From Stentor roeselii (taxonomy: Eukaryota > Ciliophora > Heterotrichea > Heterotrichida > Stentoridae): a stretch of DNA of 64,000 nt. Location of the stretch: contig RSEH01000131.1 of NCBI GenBank assembly GCA_006503475.1, positions 1 through 64,000 of the forward strand. Direction: 5' to 3'. The translations under genes were made by a program, and so were the position numbers. The notes under the pieces are model-generated. The model saw nothing but the letters and a program-made list of their open reading frames with translations. It did not search any database and was not told where the DNA came from. This document shows, one piece after another, positions 50,056-58,997 of the stretch. The first letter of the stretch is position 1; each line of letters opens with the position of its first letter.

Positions 50056-51485
50056 TTGGTTTTATTGGGAATTTTTTGCCCGGCTTTTATATTGGAAAAA
50101 TTATCGCCATTTTTTGTGATCTTTGATTTGATTGGCTCGTTATGGATTTTAAGATGTTTTAGATTTTTGGGAAAATGGAAAGGGTTGATTTTTGATTTTT
50201 TGATTGTTTGGAATGGGGTTTTTTAGTTGGGATTGATGATTGGGGAGAAGGGTTATTTGAAGTTTTTTTGAAGGTTTGAGTTTTTTTGGAGTTGGGTGAG
50301 TCTTTGGATTTTTGGTTGATGTTTTATTGTTTTGAGAAGAGATTGAAATTTTTAGGTGATTTTTTTAGGTGATTTTTTTAGGCTTGATATATTTATGGTT
50401 AAGTTAGTTCGGTGATTACTTTCGTAATCATTTTATTTCTTTACAAATTTTAGAGGTTTTTTAACAGAGTATTAATGAAAAGAAATGGCTTGAGTCAGAT
50501 CATTTTACAGCAAGAAAATTATTATTAAGTGGAATGAGAATCTCTTGAAATTTTTCATTTATTCGAAGATTTCTGAAAATTTTTTATCTAACATTTACAT
50601 GTGTAAAATTCACTTTAGCATTTAAACTATAATTACTTTTTAGATAGTTTACTATTTATGCAAGGAAATTTTTTTAAAAGAAAAGCAAATTGTTTGAATT
50701 TGGATTAATTTTTATAATGCAACTTCGTACCCCTATTCATACTATAGTATTTATATGATAATATTTAAAAGTGCAATCAAACAATAAAAAAATTAAAATC
50801 ATTTTCTGAGTTGAATCTATTAAGAGCTTCTAAGAAGAAGTACTTGCCATCGTCATCTATATGAAATTATTTTATCAAATAATAAGTTATCCTTGAAATA
50901 AATAGTGAATAATTTAAACTTAAAGATATCATTTAATCATCACTTCAAAAATTAAATCATAACAATTTCTCTATTTTTTGTTCATATTCTTGAAATAATA
51001 TTCTAAGTTCTATTGATCTAATCATCTTTAGATTTTTTCTTTATAAATCTTAAAACACCTTCTGAAACCCAAATATTTCTAAATTTTAGAAACTTATAAG
51101 ATTTTATTTACAATAAGCTATTCTAACTAGAATATCATATTCATTGATAAACATTGATCCTTTATTTCTAATAAATAAATTTTTTTCTAAAAATTTTCAG
51201 ATATTGATTAAAAATTGACCATCATCAAGTATACATAGGTCAGTGATCCTATATTATATTTATATCAAATTTAAGATTCATTTTTTGAATTGATAATTTT
51301 CGAAAAATTAGCTAAAAATTGAACTAAGGAAATTATATACCCAAACGACCATGCGAAATAAAAGACAATCTGTCTCTTTACCTGTGAAACTTTCCCTTTT
51401 AGTCAAAATTTCAACTAAAATTTTTCTGGCGATGCAAACAATGACGTTCACTTAAAATTTTTTTAGATAATGATATGTATAATAG
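50056..51485. other. largest gene-free stretch, divergent upstream region of H3 and leishmanolysin
   Basis: This 1.43-kb stretch has no open frame worth naming in either strand. The first 350 bp are G/T-rich on the plus strand, that is C/A-rich upstream of the H3 gene; within it the word TTTTTTAGGTGA is doubled near 50350-50385. The rest is extremely AT-rich. A long regulatory region or a distant non-coding RNA gene could be present. I see no tRNA, snRNA or repeat array. Confidence 0.55.
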
Positions 51486-53174
51486 ATGTTAAGACTTTTA
51501 TTGATAAATCTCGCACTCTCTCATTTCTGTCAACTAGAGAAGCCATCCATCCAATATCTCAAAGGACGTAATTTAAGAACCTCTATCATTCGAGAAGATT
51601 CCTGGGGAAAAATGAGATTTCATGTGGACTGGTCACAACTATCGTCATCAGACAAGCAAAAATACGAGAAATACATAGACTCCGCCTTTGTTTATTTCTC
51701 AAACGCTTTAAAAGTACATCAAATTTCATCCTCCTCCTCATGGGACGATTTGTTTTCCTCAGACCCGAACTGTACAATAATAAAAGAAAAGTACTCAAAT
51801 AAAAACATCTCAGGAACAGACATGATCATTTTAATCGATTCCGAATTCGACTACTCTAAAATCTACATTGGGTACTCAATAACCTGTGCATACGACCCTT
51901 CCACATTTCAACCAATAGCGACTTACTTAAAGGTGAACAAAGCTTACATGGAGTCTTCTGTAGACAATGAAGAATCTTTAATAATGCTTTTTATTCACGA
52001 AGTCTCTCATTCACTTGGCTTCAGCTATGAAGACATGCAAAACTTCAGGAAAATAGATGGAACTTCATATGAAACCAGTGAGTTGTTCACAGATATAAGT
52101 ATCAGAGGTCTTCCACCTCAGCGGTTTTTAAGTACTCCGAAGGTAAAAGAACTTGCTCGAAAGGCTTTTGACTGCCCGACTCTTCCAGGAGTGCAACTTG
52201 AAAGTCAAGGGTCTGAGCGAATCGCTTTGAATCATTGGGACAAGCGAATGATGTTCACTGATTACATGAATCCACAGGTATTGACTGATAATATTATTTA
52301 TTCTGACATTACCCTTGCGGTCTTTGAGGACAGTGGGTGGTACCTTCCCAATTACACCCTCGGGAATTCTATTAACTTCGGGTTTCAAGCAGGATGCGAC
52401 TTTATCAACAAAAAATGCATTTTCAAGCAAACTGCTATTTCTAGTGAATTTTGTTTCCCTGATGATATTCAAGGTCCTTTTGGAAAAGGACGGGCAAATA
52501 CAGGGACTTTTTGTGATTTTTCATTGTTGAACTATGGAAAATGTGATGTTTTTGATATGGGCTTCGCTATTCCCACTGAATATCAGTATTTTTCTCAGGA
52601 TTCTCTTGGAGGGGATACTTTTTGTGATTTTTGCCCTGTTAATTCAAAAATTTTTAACTGTCGAGGGATTTCTAGTCCTGACATCGACTCTGGAGAAGAA
52701 CTTGGACTTGATTCTCGTTGTTTTGAAGGGACTTTATCGATATCTGTCGGTGGCTTGAATAGCTTTGCAAGTTGTCATCGAGTTAAGTGTTTTGATGAAT
52801 ATTTCGTTGTTTTTCTTGGAAATCAAAACGCGACTTGTGCTGTTGGGACTAAAAACATAGAGTTTCAAGGGTTTTATGGAAATTTAGCTTGTCCTGAGTA
52901 TGAAAAAGTTTGTAAGAGTCCTCCTTGTAAGGCCAATTGCTATGGAGGGACTTGTGTTAACGGCAGGTGTCTGAATGGTGGGGATAAGACAGGTTTCAAA
53001 GGTGAGAGTTACCCTGATGGAAAGACATTTCCTTGCTATTCGGAATGTGGCACGTCAGGAGGAGGTGCTGAATCTTCTGAAAACAACGGCACCAAGGAAA
53101 ACAACACTGAATCAGATAATGAAACCAACAGCTTCTCTATAATTTTTTCAACTTCTCTGTTATTTATAATGTGA
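51486..53174 (+). CDS. leishmanolysin-like (M8) surface metalloprotease
   Basis: The 562-residue protein starts with a hydrophobic signal peptide (about 1-16). The zinc site HEVSH lies at residues 171-175, the third ligand is H250 in LNHWDKR, and the Met-turn is M261 in DYMNPQ. This matches peptidase family M8. The C-terminal part is rich in cysteines and includes CKSPPCKANCYGGTCVNGRC (about 470-500), an EGF-like module. The last 14 residues are hydrophobic after a polar, Asn-rich stretch, as in a GPI attachment signal. It is expected at the cell surface. Ciliates carry many such genes; the role here is unknown. The active-site residues are intact. Confidence 0.93.
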   Translation: MLRLLLINLALSHFCQLEKPSIQYLKGRNLRTSIIREDSWGKMRFHVDWSQLSSSDKQKYEKYIDSAFVYFSNALKVHQISSSSSWDDLFSSDPNCTIIKEKYSNKNISGTDMIILIDSEFDYSKIYIGYSITCAYDPSTFQPIATYLKVNKAYMESSVDNEESLIMLFIHEVSHSLGFSYEDMQNFRKIDGTSYETSELFTDISIRGLPPQRFLSTPKVKELARKAFDCPTLPGVQLESQGSERIALNHWDKRMMFTDYMNPQVLTDNIIYSDITLAVFEDSGWYLPNYTLGNSINFGFQAGCDFINKKCIFKQTAISSEFCFPDDIQGPFGKGRANTGTFCDFSLLNYGKCDVFDMGFAIPTEYQYFSQDSLGGDTFCDFCPVNSKIFNCRGISSPDIDSGEELGLDSRCFEGTLSISVGGLNSFASCHRVKCFDEYFVVFLGNQNATCAVGTKNIEFQGFYGNLACPEYEKVCKSPPCKANCYGGTCVNGRCLNGGDKTGFKGESYPDGKTFPCYSECGTSGGGAESSENNGTKENNTESDNETNSFSIIFSTSLLFIM

Positions 53175-53309
53175 AAACCTTTAAACTTTCCCATCACCAG
53201 ATTATTCTTTTCACCTCCTCAAAAAACTAATATAAAATAACTAAAAATCCTAAAAACCTAAGCCTTTCTAATTTTATTAATCCTAAAATATCCCAAAAGC
53301 TTAAAATAT

Positions 53310-54710
53310 CTAATCATCATCTTCTTCCTCATCCTTCTTCCCTTCTTCACTGTCACTTTCCACCATTTCAGGAGCGACAAGAGGTGTAGGTTCAGGTTGT
53401 TCAGCAGGGTCTTCAGGGTCCGCAAGTACATCAGGTGGCGCAATCGGTACAAAAGTTGGGTCAGTCTTTTTGACCCCGAATCCCAAGTAAAAGTTGACCC
53501 ACCTTCCCGCTTTGAAAACTGTCACGTTTCCAGGCCACCTGAGGTTCTTCAGAAGAGTCACAGCGTACAACACGCTGCCTTCTTGAGGAGCTTTCGCTGC
53601 GTAGACCTGGTTGTCCCCTACAACTGAGACTGTCCAGGACTTTTCCTCTCCTTGCAAAGGGTCATCTTCTGCAATGCTTCGAAGTCGGTCAACAGACTTA
53701 TCGTTTTCTTCTTGTTTTGCTTTAAGTTCTTCAATGTCTACTTCTTCACCTGCAGGGACTTCAGGGTCTGCATGATTCGCTCTTCCTGCTTTTAAGATAT
53801 AAGGATGAAGATGCACCCAGTTTTCCTCATTTGAAAGTTCTTCGAATCCTGGAATGCCGGCTTCTTCATCTACTTCGATTGAGGTTGGGTCTTCTTCGTT
53901 GCTCTTGTAGATGCCTTTGGGGATTATTGTGCAGGATGAGGTTATTCGAGCGATTTGGGCTCGAAGAAGATGTCTTTCTTTTCCTGTGAAAATTGGGTAG
54001 GCCAGGACATCTGCATCTAGCCGTCCAGTGAACATTTTTTTAATGAGTCTTGCTTGCTGAATATGTTGAGGAGTAACGTCGGGTAATTCAATCCAGTCTT
54101 CTAAGACGTTATCAGTGACCCAGTAAGTAAATCGGTTTAATCCTGTCCCTCGCTTCTCAAATCCTTTAGGACGCTCGATATCTTCTCTTCCTGCATTCTC
54201 TAAATGTCCTTCAGCAACGTAATAGTCTTTTTCCCGCCCATAGACTTTACCCCAAAAACGCATTGAAGAAGCACCTGAGGTTCGCATTAAGTTTCTTAAA
54301 GATAGTTGGATTCTTACTGATTCGTCTTCACCGAAACTTAGTCCTACCCACTCTAGTAGTTGACGGTCTTTTAAAAAGTCGGAAAGGACTCCTAGTCCCG
54401 GGGGTTGAACGACTACTTTGAAACCTTGATCTGTGGTTTTGGTGAATTGACTCAAGAGGGCTCTGCATTCTGATACCCAGCCACTAAGCTCAGTCTTCCG
54501 TGTCTGAAGTTTCGATACTTCAGAGTCAGTCGGCAATTCCTTATATCCAAAATGATTCTTCTTGACGAACGAAGAGATTGACTCAAAGTTCTCATATAAC
54601 TTCTCCGGCTTCGTATGAAGAATATGAACCAATACAGCTGAAAGGTGTGAGTAAATTGAAGGCGAGGAGGAGTCTTGTGATGTAAGAATCTTGCGAAGTT
54701 TTTCTTCCAT
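53310..54710 (-). CDS. RSPH4A: radial spoke head protein RSP4/6
   Basis: The 466-residue protein has the full RSP4/6 domain. Characteristic segments are MRFWGKVYGREKDYYVAEG (about 155-173), FTYWVTDNVLEDWIELPDVTPQHI (about 208-231), IKKMFTGRLDADVLAYPIFTGKE and HLLRAQIARITSSCTIIPKGIY. Near the end are SWTVSVVGD, LKNLRWPGNVTVFKAGRWVNFYLGFG and an acidic tail. Animals have RSPH4A and RSPH6A; the ciliate gene is orthologous to both. It forms the radial spoke head together with RSP9, encoded at 11.8 kb. Its start (TATATAAATGG) faces the dynein light chain gene across 142 bp. Confidence 0.95.
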   Translation of the reverse strand: MEEKLRKILTSQDSSSPSIYSHLSAVLVHILHTKPEKLYENFESISSFVKKNHFGYKELPTDSEVSKLQTRKTELSGWVSECRALLSQFTKTTDQGFKVVVQPPGLGVLSDFLKDRQLLEWVGLSFGEDESVRIQLSLRNLMRTSGASSMRFWGKVYGREKDYYVAEGHLENAGREDIERPKGFEKRGTGLNRFTYWVTDNVLEDWIELPDVTPQHIQQARLIKKMFTGRLDADVLAYPIFTGKERHLLRAQIARITSSCTIIPKGIYKSNEEDPTSIEVDEEAGIPGFEELSNEENWVHLHPYILKAGRANHADPEVPAGEEVDIEELKAKQEENDKSVDRLRSIAEDDPLQGEEKSWTVSVVGDNQVYAAKAPQEGSVLYAVTLLKNLRWPGNVTVFKAGRWVNFYLGFGVKKTDPTFVPIAPPDVLADPEDPAEQPEPTPLVAPEMVESDSEEGKKDEEEDDD

Positions 54711-54852
54711 TTATATAACTGTAAGTGTTGAGAGGTAAGAATTGGGTAGTCAAGTTTAGAGATGTTGAAAGACTTAAGTGATAATTTCGAAAAGTAATAA
54801 AATTGAATTGATTTTGCTAGAATTAGCTTCTTTGATTAACTCCAGTTATAAT
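54711..54852. promoter_or_regulatory. 142-bp divergent promoter shared by RSP4/6 and DYNLT
   Basis: Two axonemal genes, a radial spoke head and a dynein light chain, start from opposite sides of a 142-bp stretch. It should carry both promoters. The RSP4/6 edge reads TATATAAATG. The DYNLT edge reads TATAATATG. Shared regulation during ciliary growth is inferred from the arrangement only. Confidence 0.5.
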
Positions 54853-55185
54853 ATGGCACTCGAAGATGATGAAATCATGGTCGATGAACTCGCTGTCATC
54901 GCTCGGAAAGTTATGGAAGAAATTCTACCTTCTGATACTTACTTCATGCCAGATAAAGTTAACACCTGGTGTCAGCAAATCATGGACCAGTGCTTGAAAG
55001 AATACAGCAAAATGGCGAAGCAGTTTAAATACATTGTCACTTGTTTTATTATGCAGAGGAATGGAGCTGGGTTTCAATGTGCTTCTACGTGTTTTTGGGA
55101 TACGAAAACGGATGGCATAATATCAGTTAATGGAGACTTTCCTCATTTGAATTGTTTAGTGACCATCTACGCGGTTCACGTCTAG
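54853..55185 (+). CDS. DYNLT: Tctex-type dynein light chain
   Basis: The 110-residue product starts at the ATG at 54853; the frame is open upstream but has no other ATG. The protein follows the Tctex1/DYNLT fold: an N-terminal helix with VIARKVMEEIL, a second helix with VNTWCQQIMDQCLKEYSKM, then beta strands KYIVTCFIMQRNGAGFQCASTCFWDTKTDG and a final strand. The family has about 110 residues. It forms dimers that bind dynein intermediate chains in cytoplasmic and axonemal dyneins. Given its RSP4/6 neighbour an axonemal form is likely, but the paralogue (LC1-type or Tctex2-like) is not decided. Confidence 0.93.
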   Translation: MALEDDEIMVDELAVIARKVMEEILPSDTYFMPDKVNTWCQQIMDQCLKEYSKMAKQFKYIVTCFIMQRNGAGFQCASTCFWDTKTDGIISVNGDFPHLNCLVTIYAVHV

Positions 55186-55481
55186 ATTAAATAATTACTT
55201 TTTAAAGGACTATGAATCGTAATAATATATTTTTTAGTAAATCAAGCACTTGAATAGTTATTTGAATAAAAAATTTCAACATTTCAAATTAAAATGAAAA
55301 TTTTCAATCAAAATATCTGGATTTTCCAAGTTCAACTACAAAAAATGCCTAAAACAATCATTCCAACTATAAACAACAAATCCTAAAACCCCTAAAAACT
55401 CAATAAAACCCCGTAACCCTTCTCAAATCACCATCAACCACTTCATACCCCAAAAAATCCTCTAATCTCCCTATTCCAATA

Positions 55482-56936
55482 ATGGAAGAATACATCCGAA
55501 AGTCCCAAAGTCCAATCTCAAAATCAAAGTTCTCCAAACTCCTTCAAAGCCAAATCGACAAGCCAATAGACATCGAAGACGAGACAATCGACCACGAGGC
55601 CGAGACAAGCGAAATCGCGAGCCAACTGACATCTCTACGGAAACGTCACGACAAGTTAAAAGAGTCAAACAGTAAAAAGCGTCACTACTTCGAGAAGCTT
55701 AAATCCGAGCTTGACTCCGCCGAGTTGTCGTCATCAGTTTACGACCAAGACACAAAATCCATTCAACAGAAAATCGAGCAGTTGTCAGATCAAATCGAAG
55801 AAAGCCGAAAAAAGTACGAATCTGAAAAAGTCAACCGAAAGTCTTACCTTTACGTCTTGGAACGAATGAAAGAAGAGAAAATTTCTTTAGAAATCAAAGC
55901 GAACTCACTTCAGTCTTCTTTAAAAGAATCTAAAACTTTTCTTGAAAACGAGACTGATAAGTTCAGAAAGATCAGAGAAAGTCAATATTCTTCTAAACAA
56001 GTCATGCAAAATATCAAACAAACTCTTGCAATTGACCAAAAACGTAAGCAAGATAGAATTTTTCAGTTAGAAAAAAATATCAAAGATCGACAAGAACTCG
56101 CTTTTAGAAGGGAAGAAAGGCAAAAAAGACATTTTGAGATCTCAGAAGCTGCTGCAAATGACGATAGGGACTCACATGAAGCAAGAACTCGAGAAACTTT
56201 CCTTATTAACCGACTTTGGACCAAGTTCATCATGAAAAAACTTAAAAACGAAGTGAACAAAGGAAGCGCTGTTGAACTTGCCTTTAAAAAAATTAAAATA
56301 ACCACTGGTATCAATGAAGTCAATGAAATCGTTGAGAAGTTCTTGAATTCCAGTGAAAGTCTTCAGGCCTTGCGTCAGGCTGTTGACCAGGCAGAAGAAA
56401 AGTTGGAAAAACTTAAGGAATACAATTTCAAGGCAAGGGAAAAACTGAATCAACTCCAAATCATTGAAAATCCTAGAAAAGTTTACAATGATATTGAAAA
56501 TGTTGAAAAAAAACTCACTGAAAGTTATAAAGAAAATGCTAGTGTAAGGGAAAAACTTAAAAAAGCGGTGGTTTTTTATGATCAGGTTCTTAATTGGGGA
56601 ATTAAAACTTGTGATCTTGTTGGAATCAACTCTGTTGTTAATGTTCCTACCGGGTTTAATGTTATGCAGAGTGAACATTCGCTTGATGAAGTTTTTGAAG
56701 ATATCTATCAAAAGTTGAGACTTATTGCGGATACTTTAGAAACTAGGAAAATTCAGGCGAGAGTCGCTGTTGATTCATTTGCTAGGCAGAAAACTGGGGA
56801 TATTGTTAATATTATCTCTAATGATAGCTTGTTGATGAAAAGTAGCAGAGGCAAGATTGGATTTGAAAGTAATAGATCTAGTGAAGCGTTTTTACCGAAG
56901 TTGAAGGATAGGTCGACTGAAAGGCTGCATAATTAA
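55482..56936 (+). CDS. outer-arm dynein docking-complex-like coiled-coil protein (CCDC114/CCDC151 type)
   Basis: The 484-residue product is coiled coil for most of its length (about 40-430). Residues about 258-305 read AFKKIKITTGINEVNEIVEKFL followed by LQALRQAVDQAEEKLEKL. The TG-I-x-x-V-x-E-I-V-x-K-F motif is the hallmark shared by ODA docking proteins CCDC63/114 and CCDC151. A short Ser/Arg-rich C-terminus follows. These proteins fix outer dynein arms on the A-tubule. Which subfamily it is cannot be settled by eye. The spacer upstream (about 55310-55480) is rich in C and A. The next gene follows 17 bp after its stop. Confidence 0.82.
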   Translation: MEEYIRKSQSPISKSKFSKLLQSQIDKPIDIEDETIDHEAETSEIASQLTSLRKRHDKLKESNSKKRHYFEKLKSELDSAELSSSVYDQDTKSIQQKIEQLSDQIEESRKKYESEKVNRKSYLYVLERMKEEKISLEIKANSLQSSLKESKTFLENETDKFRKIRESQYSSKQVMQNIKQTLAIDQKRKQDRIFQLEKNIKDRQELAFRREERQKRHFEISEAAANDDRDSHEARTRETFLINRLWTKFIMKKLKNEVNKGSAVELAFKKIKITTGINEVNEIVEKFLNSSESLQALRQAVDQAEEKLEKLKEYNFKAREKLNQLQIIENPRKVYNDIENVEKKLTESYKENASVREKLKKAVVFYDQVLNWGIKTCDLVGINSVVNVPTGFNVMQSEHSLDEVFEDIYQKLRLIADTLETRKIQARVAVDSFARQKTGDIVNIISNDSLLMKSSRGKIGFESNRSSEAFLPKLKDRSTERLHN

Positions 56937-56953
56937 GTTCACTAAAATAATAA

Positions 56954-57715
56954 ATGAACATCAGTGCTAAGCCGCCTCAAAAAGATTTCGGTCTAAAGAC
57001 CCTAAAGCGACTTTCAAGTCACATGTCCTCATTAAAATCATTTTCAATCTCATCAACCCCTTCAACTCCATCAATATCAACCTCAACATCAATGACAGAG
57101 CTAGACTCAAAAATGACTTCCACATCTCATCTTCTTCAAACAAAAATCGACCTTAGTTTAAACACAGTTAATTCCTTATCAAAGCCCCTGAACAGTCTTC
57201 GATCATCTCTGGAAAATCAGGGTTCAAGACTTTCAAAAATGTTAAAATTGACGCGAAACAAGTTATCCCTGACTATCGATGAATTACTTTACGACTCAAA
57301 CGATTTACAGCGAAAAGTTCAGGAAAATATTGATGAAAAGTGCGTCGAAACAAAGCAACACCTCAACTTGCTTGAAAAAGAAAGGAAAAAAAACTCTGAG
57401 GTCTTCAGTTCAAACTTTCGGGAAAACTTTCAGAGGATGAAGTATATCATTGATAAAGAAGCCAATGCTAGAGCTTCTCAAAGTGAAGTCATTGTTGATC
57501 AGATAGATAGGGAAGTCAATGCTTTTGATTTGCAGTTAAAGAAAAATAGTAATGAAAGGAAAAATCGATTTCAAAAAATTTGGAGTGAGTTGGAAGGATC
57601 TAAGGAAGAACTGGAAAAAGAATTGAAGATGGAAAATGAGTATCGATGTAAGGTTCAGGATAAAATTATTGTATTATTTGAAGATGCTTGTTTAAAGTTT
57701 AACAGTAAAAAGTAA
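56954..57715 (+). CDS. SF-assemblin/beta-giardin-like coiled-coil protein
   Basis: The 253-residue product has a Ser/Thr/Pro-rich head (about 1-60, with STPSTPS words) and a long helical rod (about 65-245). The rod carries Leu/Ile heptads and Glu/Lys/Arg pairs (LEKERKKNSEVF, DKEANARASQSEVIVDQIDREVNAF). Head-plus-rod architecture, length and composition fit SF-assemblins, which form the striated fibres of basal-body roots. No single diagnostic motif is visible, so this is a likely but unproven assignment. It starts 17 bp after the docking-complex-like gene in AATAAATG context, so the two may be co-expressed. Confidence 0.75.
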   Translation: MNISAKPPQKDFGLKTLKRLSSHMSSLKSFSISSTPSTPSISTSTSMTELDSKMTSTSHLLQTKIDLSLNTVNSLSKPLNSLRSSLENQGSRLSKMLKLTRNKLSLTIDELLYDSNDLQRKVQENIDEKCVETKQHLNLLEKERKKNSEVFSSNFRENFQRMKYIIDKEANARASQSEVIVDQIDREVNAFDLQLKKNSNERKNRFQKIWSELEGSKEELEKELKMENEYRCKVQDKIIVLFEDACLKFNSKK

Positions 57716-58095
57716 TTATTAATGATTAAGCTAGTTATAGTTGAGTTTTTAGGTACAGGTTGCATTCAAGTGTTATAAGATATTCATTAACCTTCTAAAC
57801 AGTTATTAGTAATTTATTATTTTGACGTTTATATTAGAATAATATAGCAATTGGGCAATCTCTGTTTATTCCTTCAAAGCAGCATTGCATTATTTGATTA
57901 AAATCTGATATTAAGATTATTAATTCCTGTGCTTCAAAAAAACTAATTTATTAAGCTTCTCTTATAAATCTTTAATAATAACAACTCATAATCATTTCTC
58001 ATAACCTATTTCTAAAAACCCTATTAATCCATCCATAATTCCTATGAAATTCTACCAATCTAACCAAAAACTCCATTTAAAACCCTTCTCATTAA
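57716..58095. other. convergent spacer without a recognisable gene
   Basis: The 380-bp spacer lies between convergent gene ends. It is AT-rich and, in its right half, A/C-rich on the plus strand. No gene or RNA was recognised. Confidence 0.5.
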
Positions 58096-58989
58096 TCACA
58101 ATTCCTCATTCATATTCAAAAACCTAGAAGGACTAAAATTTCTTTCATTGAAAAAATCCTTATTTTTCCCCTTCTTCTTCTCAAAATCCTTCAAAAAATT
58201 CTTCCTTCCATGAGTAGCAATATTATTCTCAAATCTTTTTTCCCACTCCCTTTCCTCACAAACAGATTTCCTTTCAGTCATGCTTTTAAACTTGATATCC
58301 ATAGCAAGTTTTGGCAAAACAAACTCTTTATTCGGAGAATAATCAGGTGAAAATTCTTTTTTTCTATAAAATTCTTTCCTTTCAGCATATTTCGCAAGAT
58401 CCGGGCCAGTGACAGTCCCATACTTGCTACAAGCGCTCGGAATCAAGTTATGCGAAATAAATCTTTCCTCATGTGGAGAAGGCATGCCCAGGGTGATATC
58501 CTTCCTCGACGTCTGATACTGAAAAGGAATCCCTTTCGATTTCCCGTCAGGGAACTGGTGCAAGTTACTCGACAAGAACGAATCCGGAAAGTTCTGCACT
58601 TCAGAAGTCTTCTTCCTTTTCGACATCGAGTACACAATAGGAGTCTTCTCAACTAAAGAGTAATTCACCAAATATCGCCCAAGTTCAGGCACATCATTAA
58701 AACTAGCTTCTTTTCGCCCTGGTGATAAAAAAGCTGCGGAAGGTTGAAGTTTCTTGACTTCTTGTTTTTCATGATTTCCTGACTTCATGTTTTCCAGTTC
58801 TTCAGAAACGATTTTAGAAAGTTGTCCTTCTGTTAATAATGCCTGAGATTTTACTTTAGGAAGATTCTGGCAAATTTTTTCACCTCGGAGGATTCGGTCG
58901 CGGTCGACGAGGATTTTGAATTTTGATAAACTTGCTTTTCCGGCTCTTGAGAAATAAGAACGGGATTGGTCTGAGTTGCGAGAAATCAT
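58096..58989 (-). CDS. hypothetical basic protein
   Basis: The 297-residue product is basic and mostly disordered. It contains spaced Tyr/Phe-Pro motifs (FSPDYSPNKEF, ALLTEGQLSKIVSEELENM) and a charged helix near the C-terminus (REWEKRFENN to KGKNKDFF). No domain is recognised. The layout resembles microtubule inner proteins and other ciliary structural proteins, which is speculative. Its ATG lies only 8 bp after the stop of the upstream gene on the same strand, the tightest tandem spacing in the window. Confidence 0.72.
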   Translation of the reverse strand: MISRNSDQSRSYFSRAGKASLSKFKILVDRDRILRGEKICQNLPKVKSQALLTEGQLSKIVSEELENMKSGNHEKQEVKKLQPSAAFLSPGRKEASFNDVPELGRYLVNYSLVEKTPIVYSMSKRKKTSEVQNFPDSFLSSNLHQFPDGKSKGIPFQYQTSRKDITLGMPSPHEERFISHNLIPSACSKYGTVTGPDLAKYAERKEFYRKKEFSPDYSPNKEFVLPKLAMDIKFKSMTERKSVCEEREWEKRFENNIATHGRKNFLKDFEKKKGKNKDFFNERNFSPSRFLNMNEEL

Positions 58990-58997
58990 TATAAATG

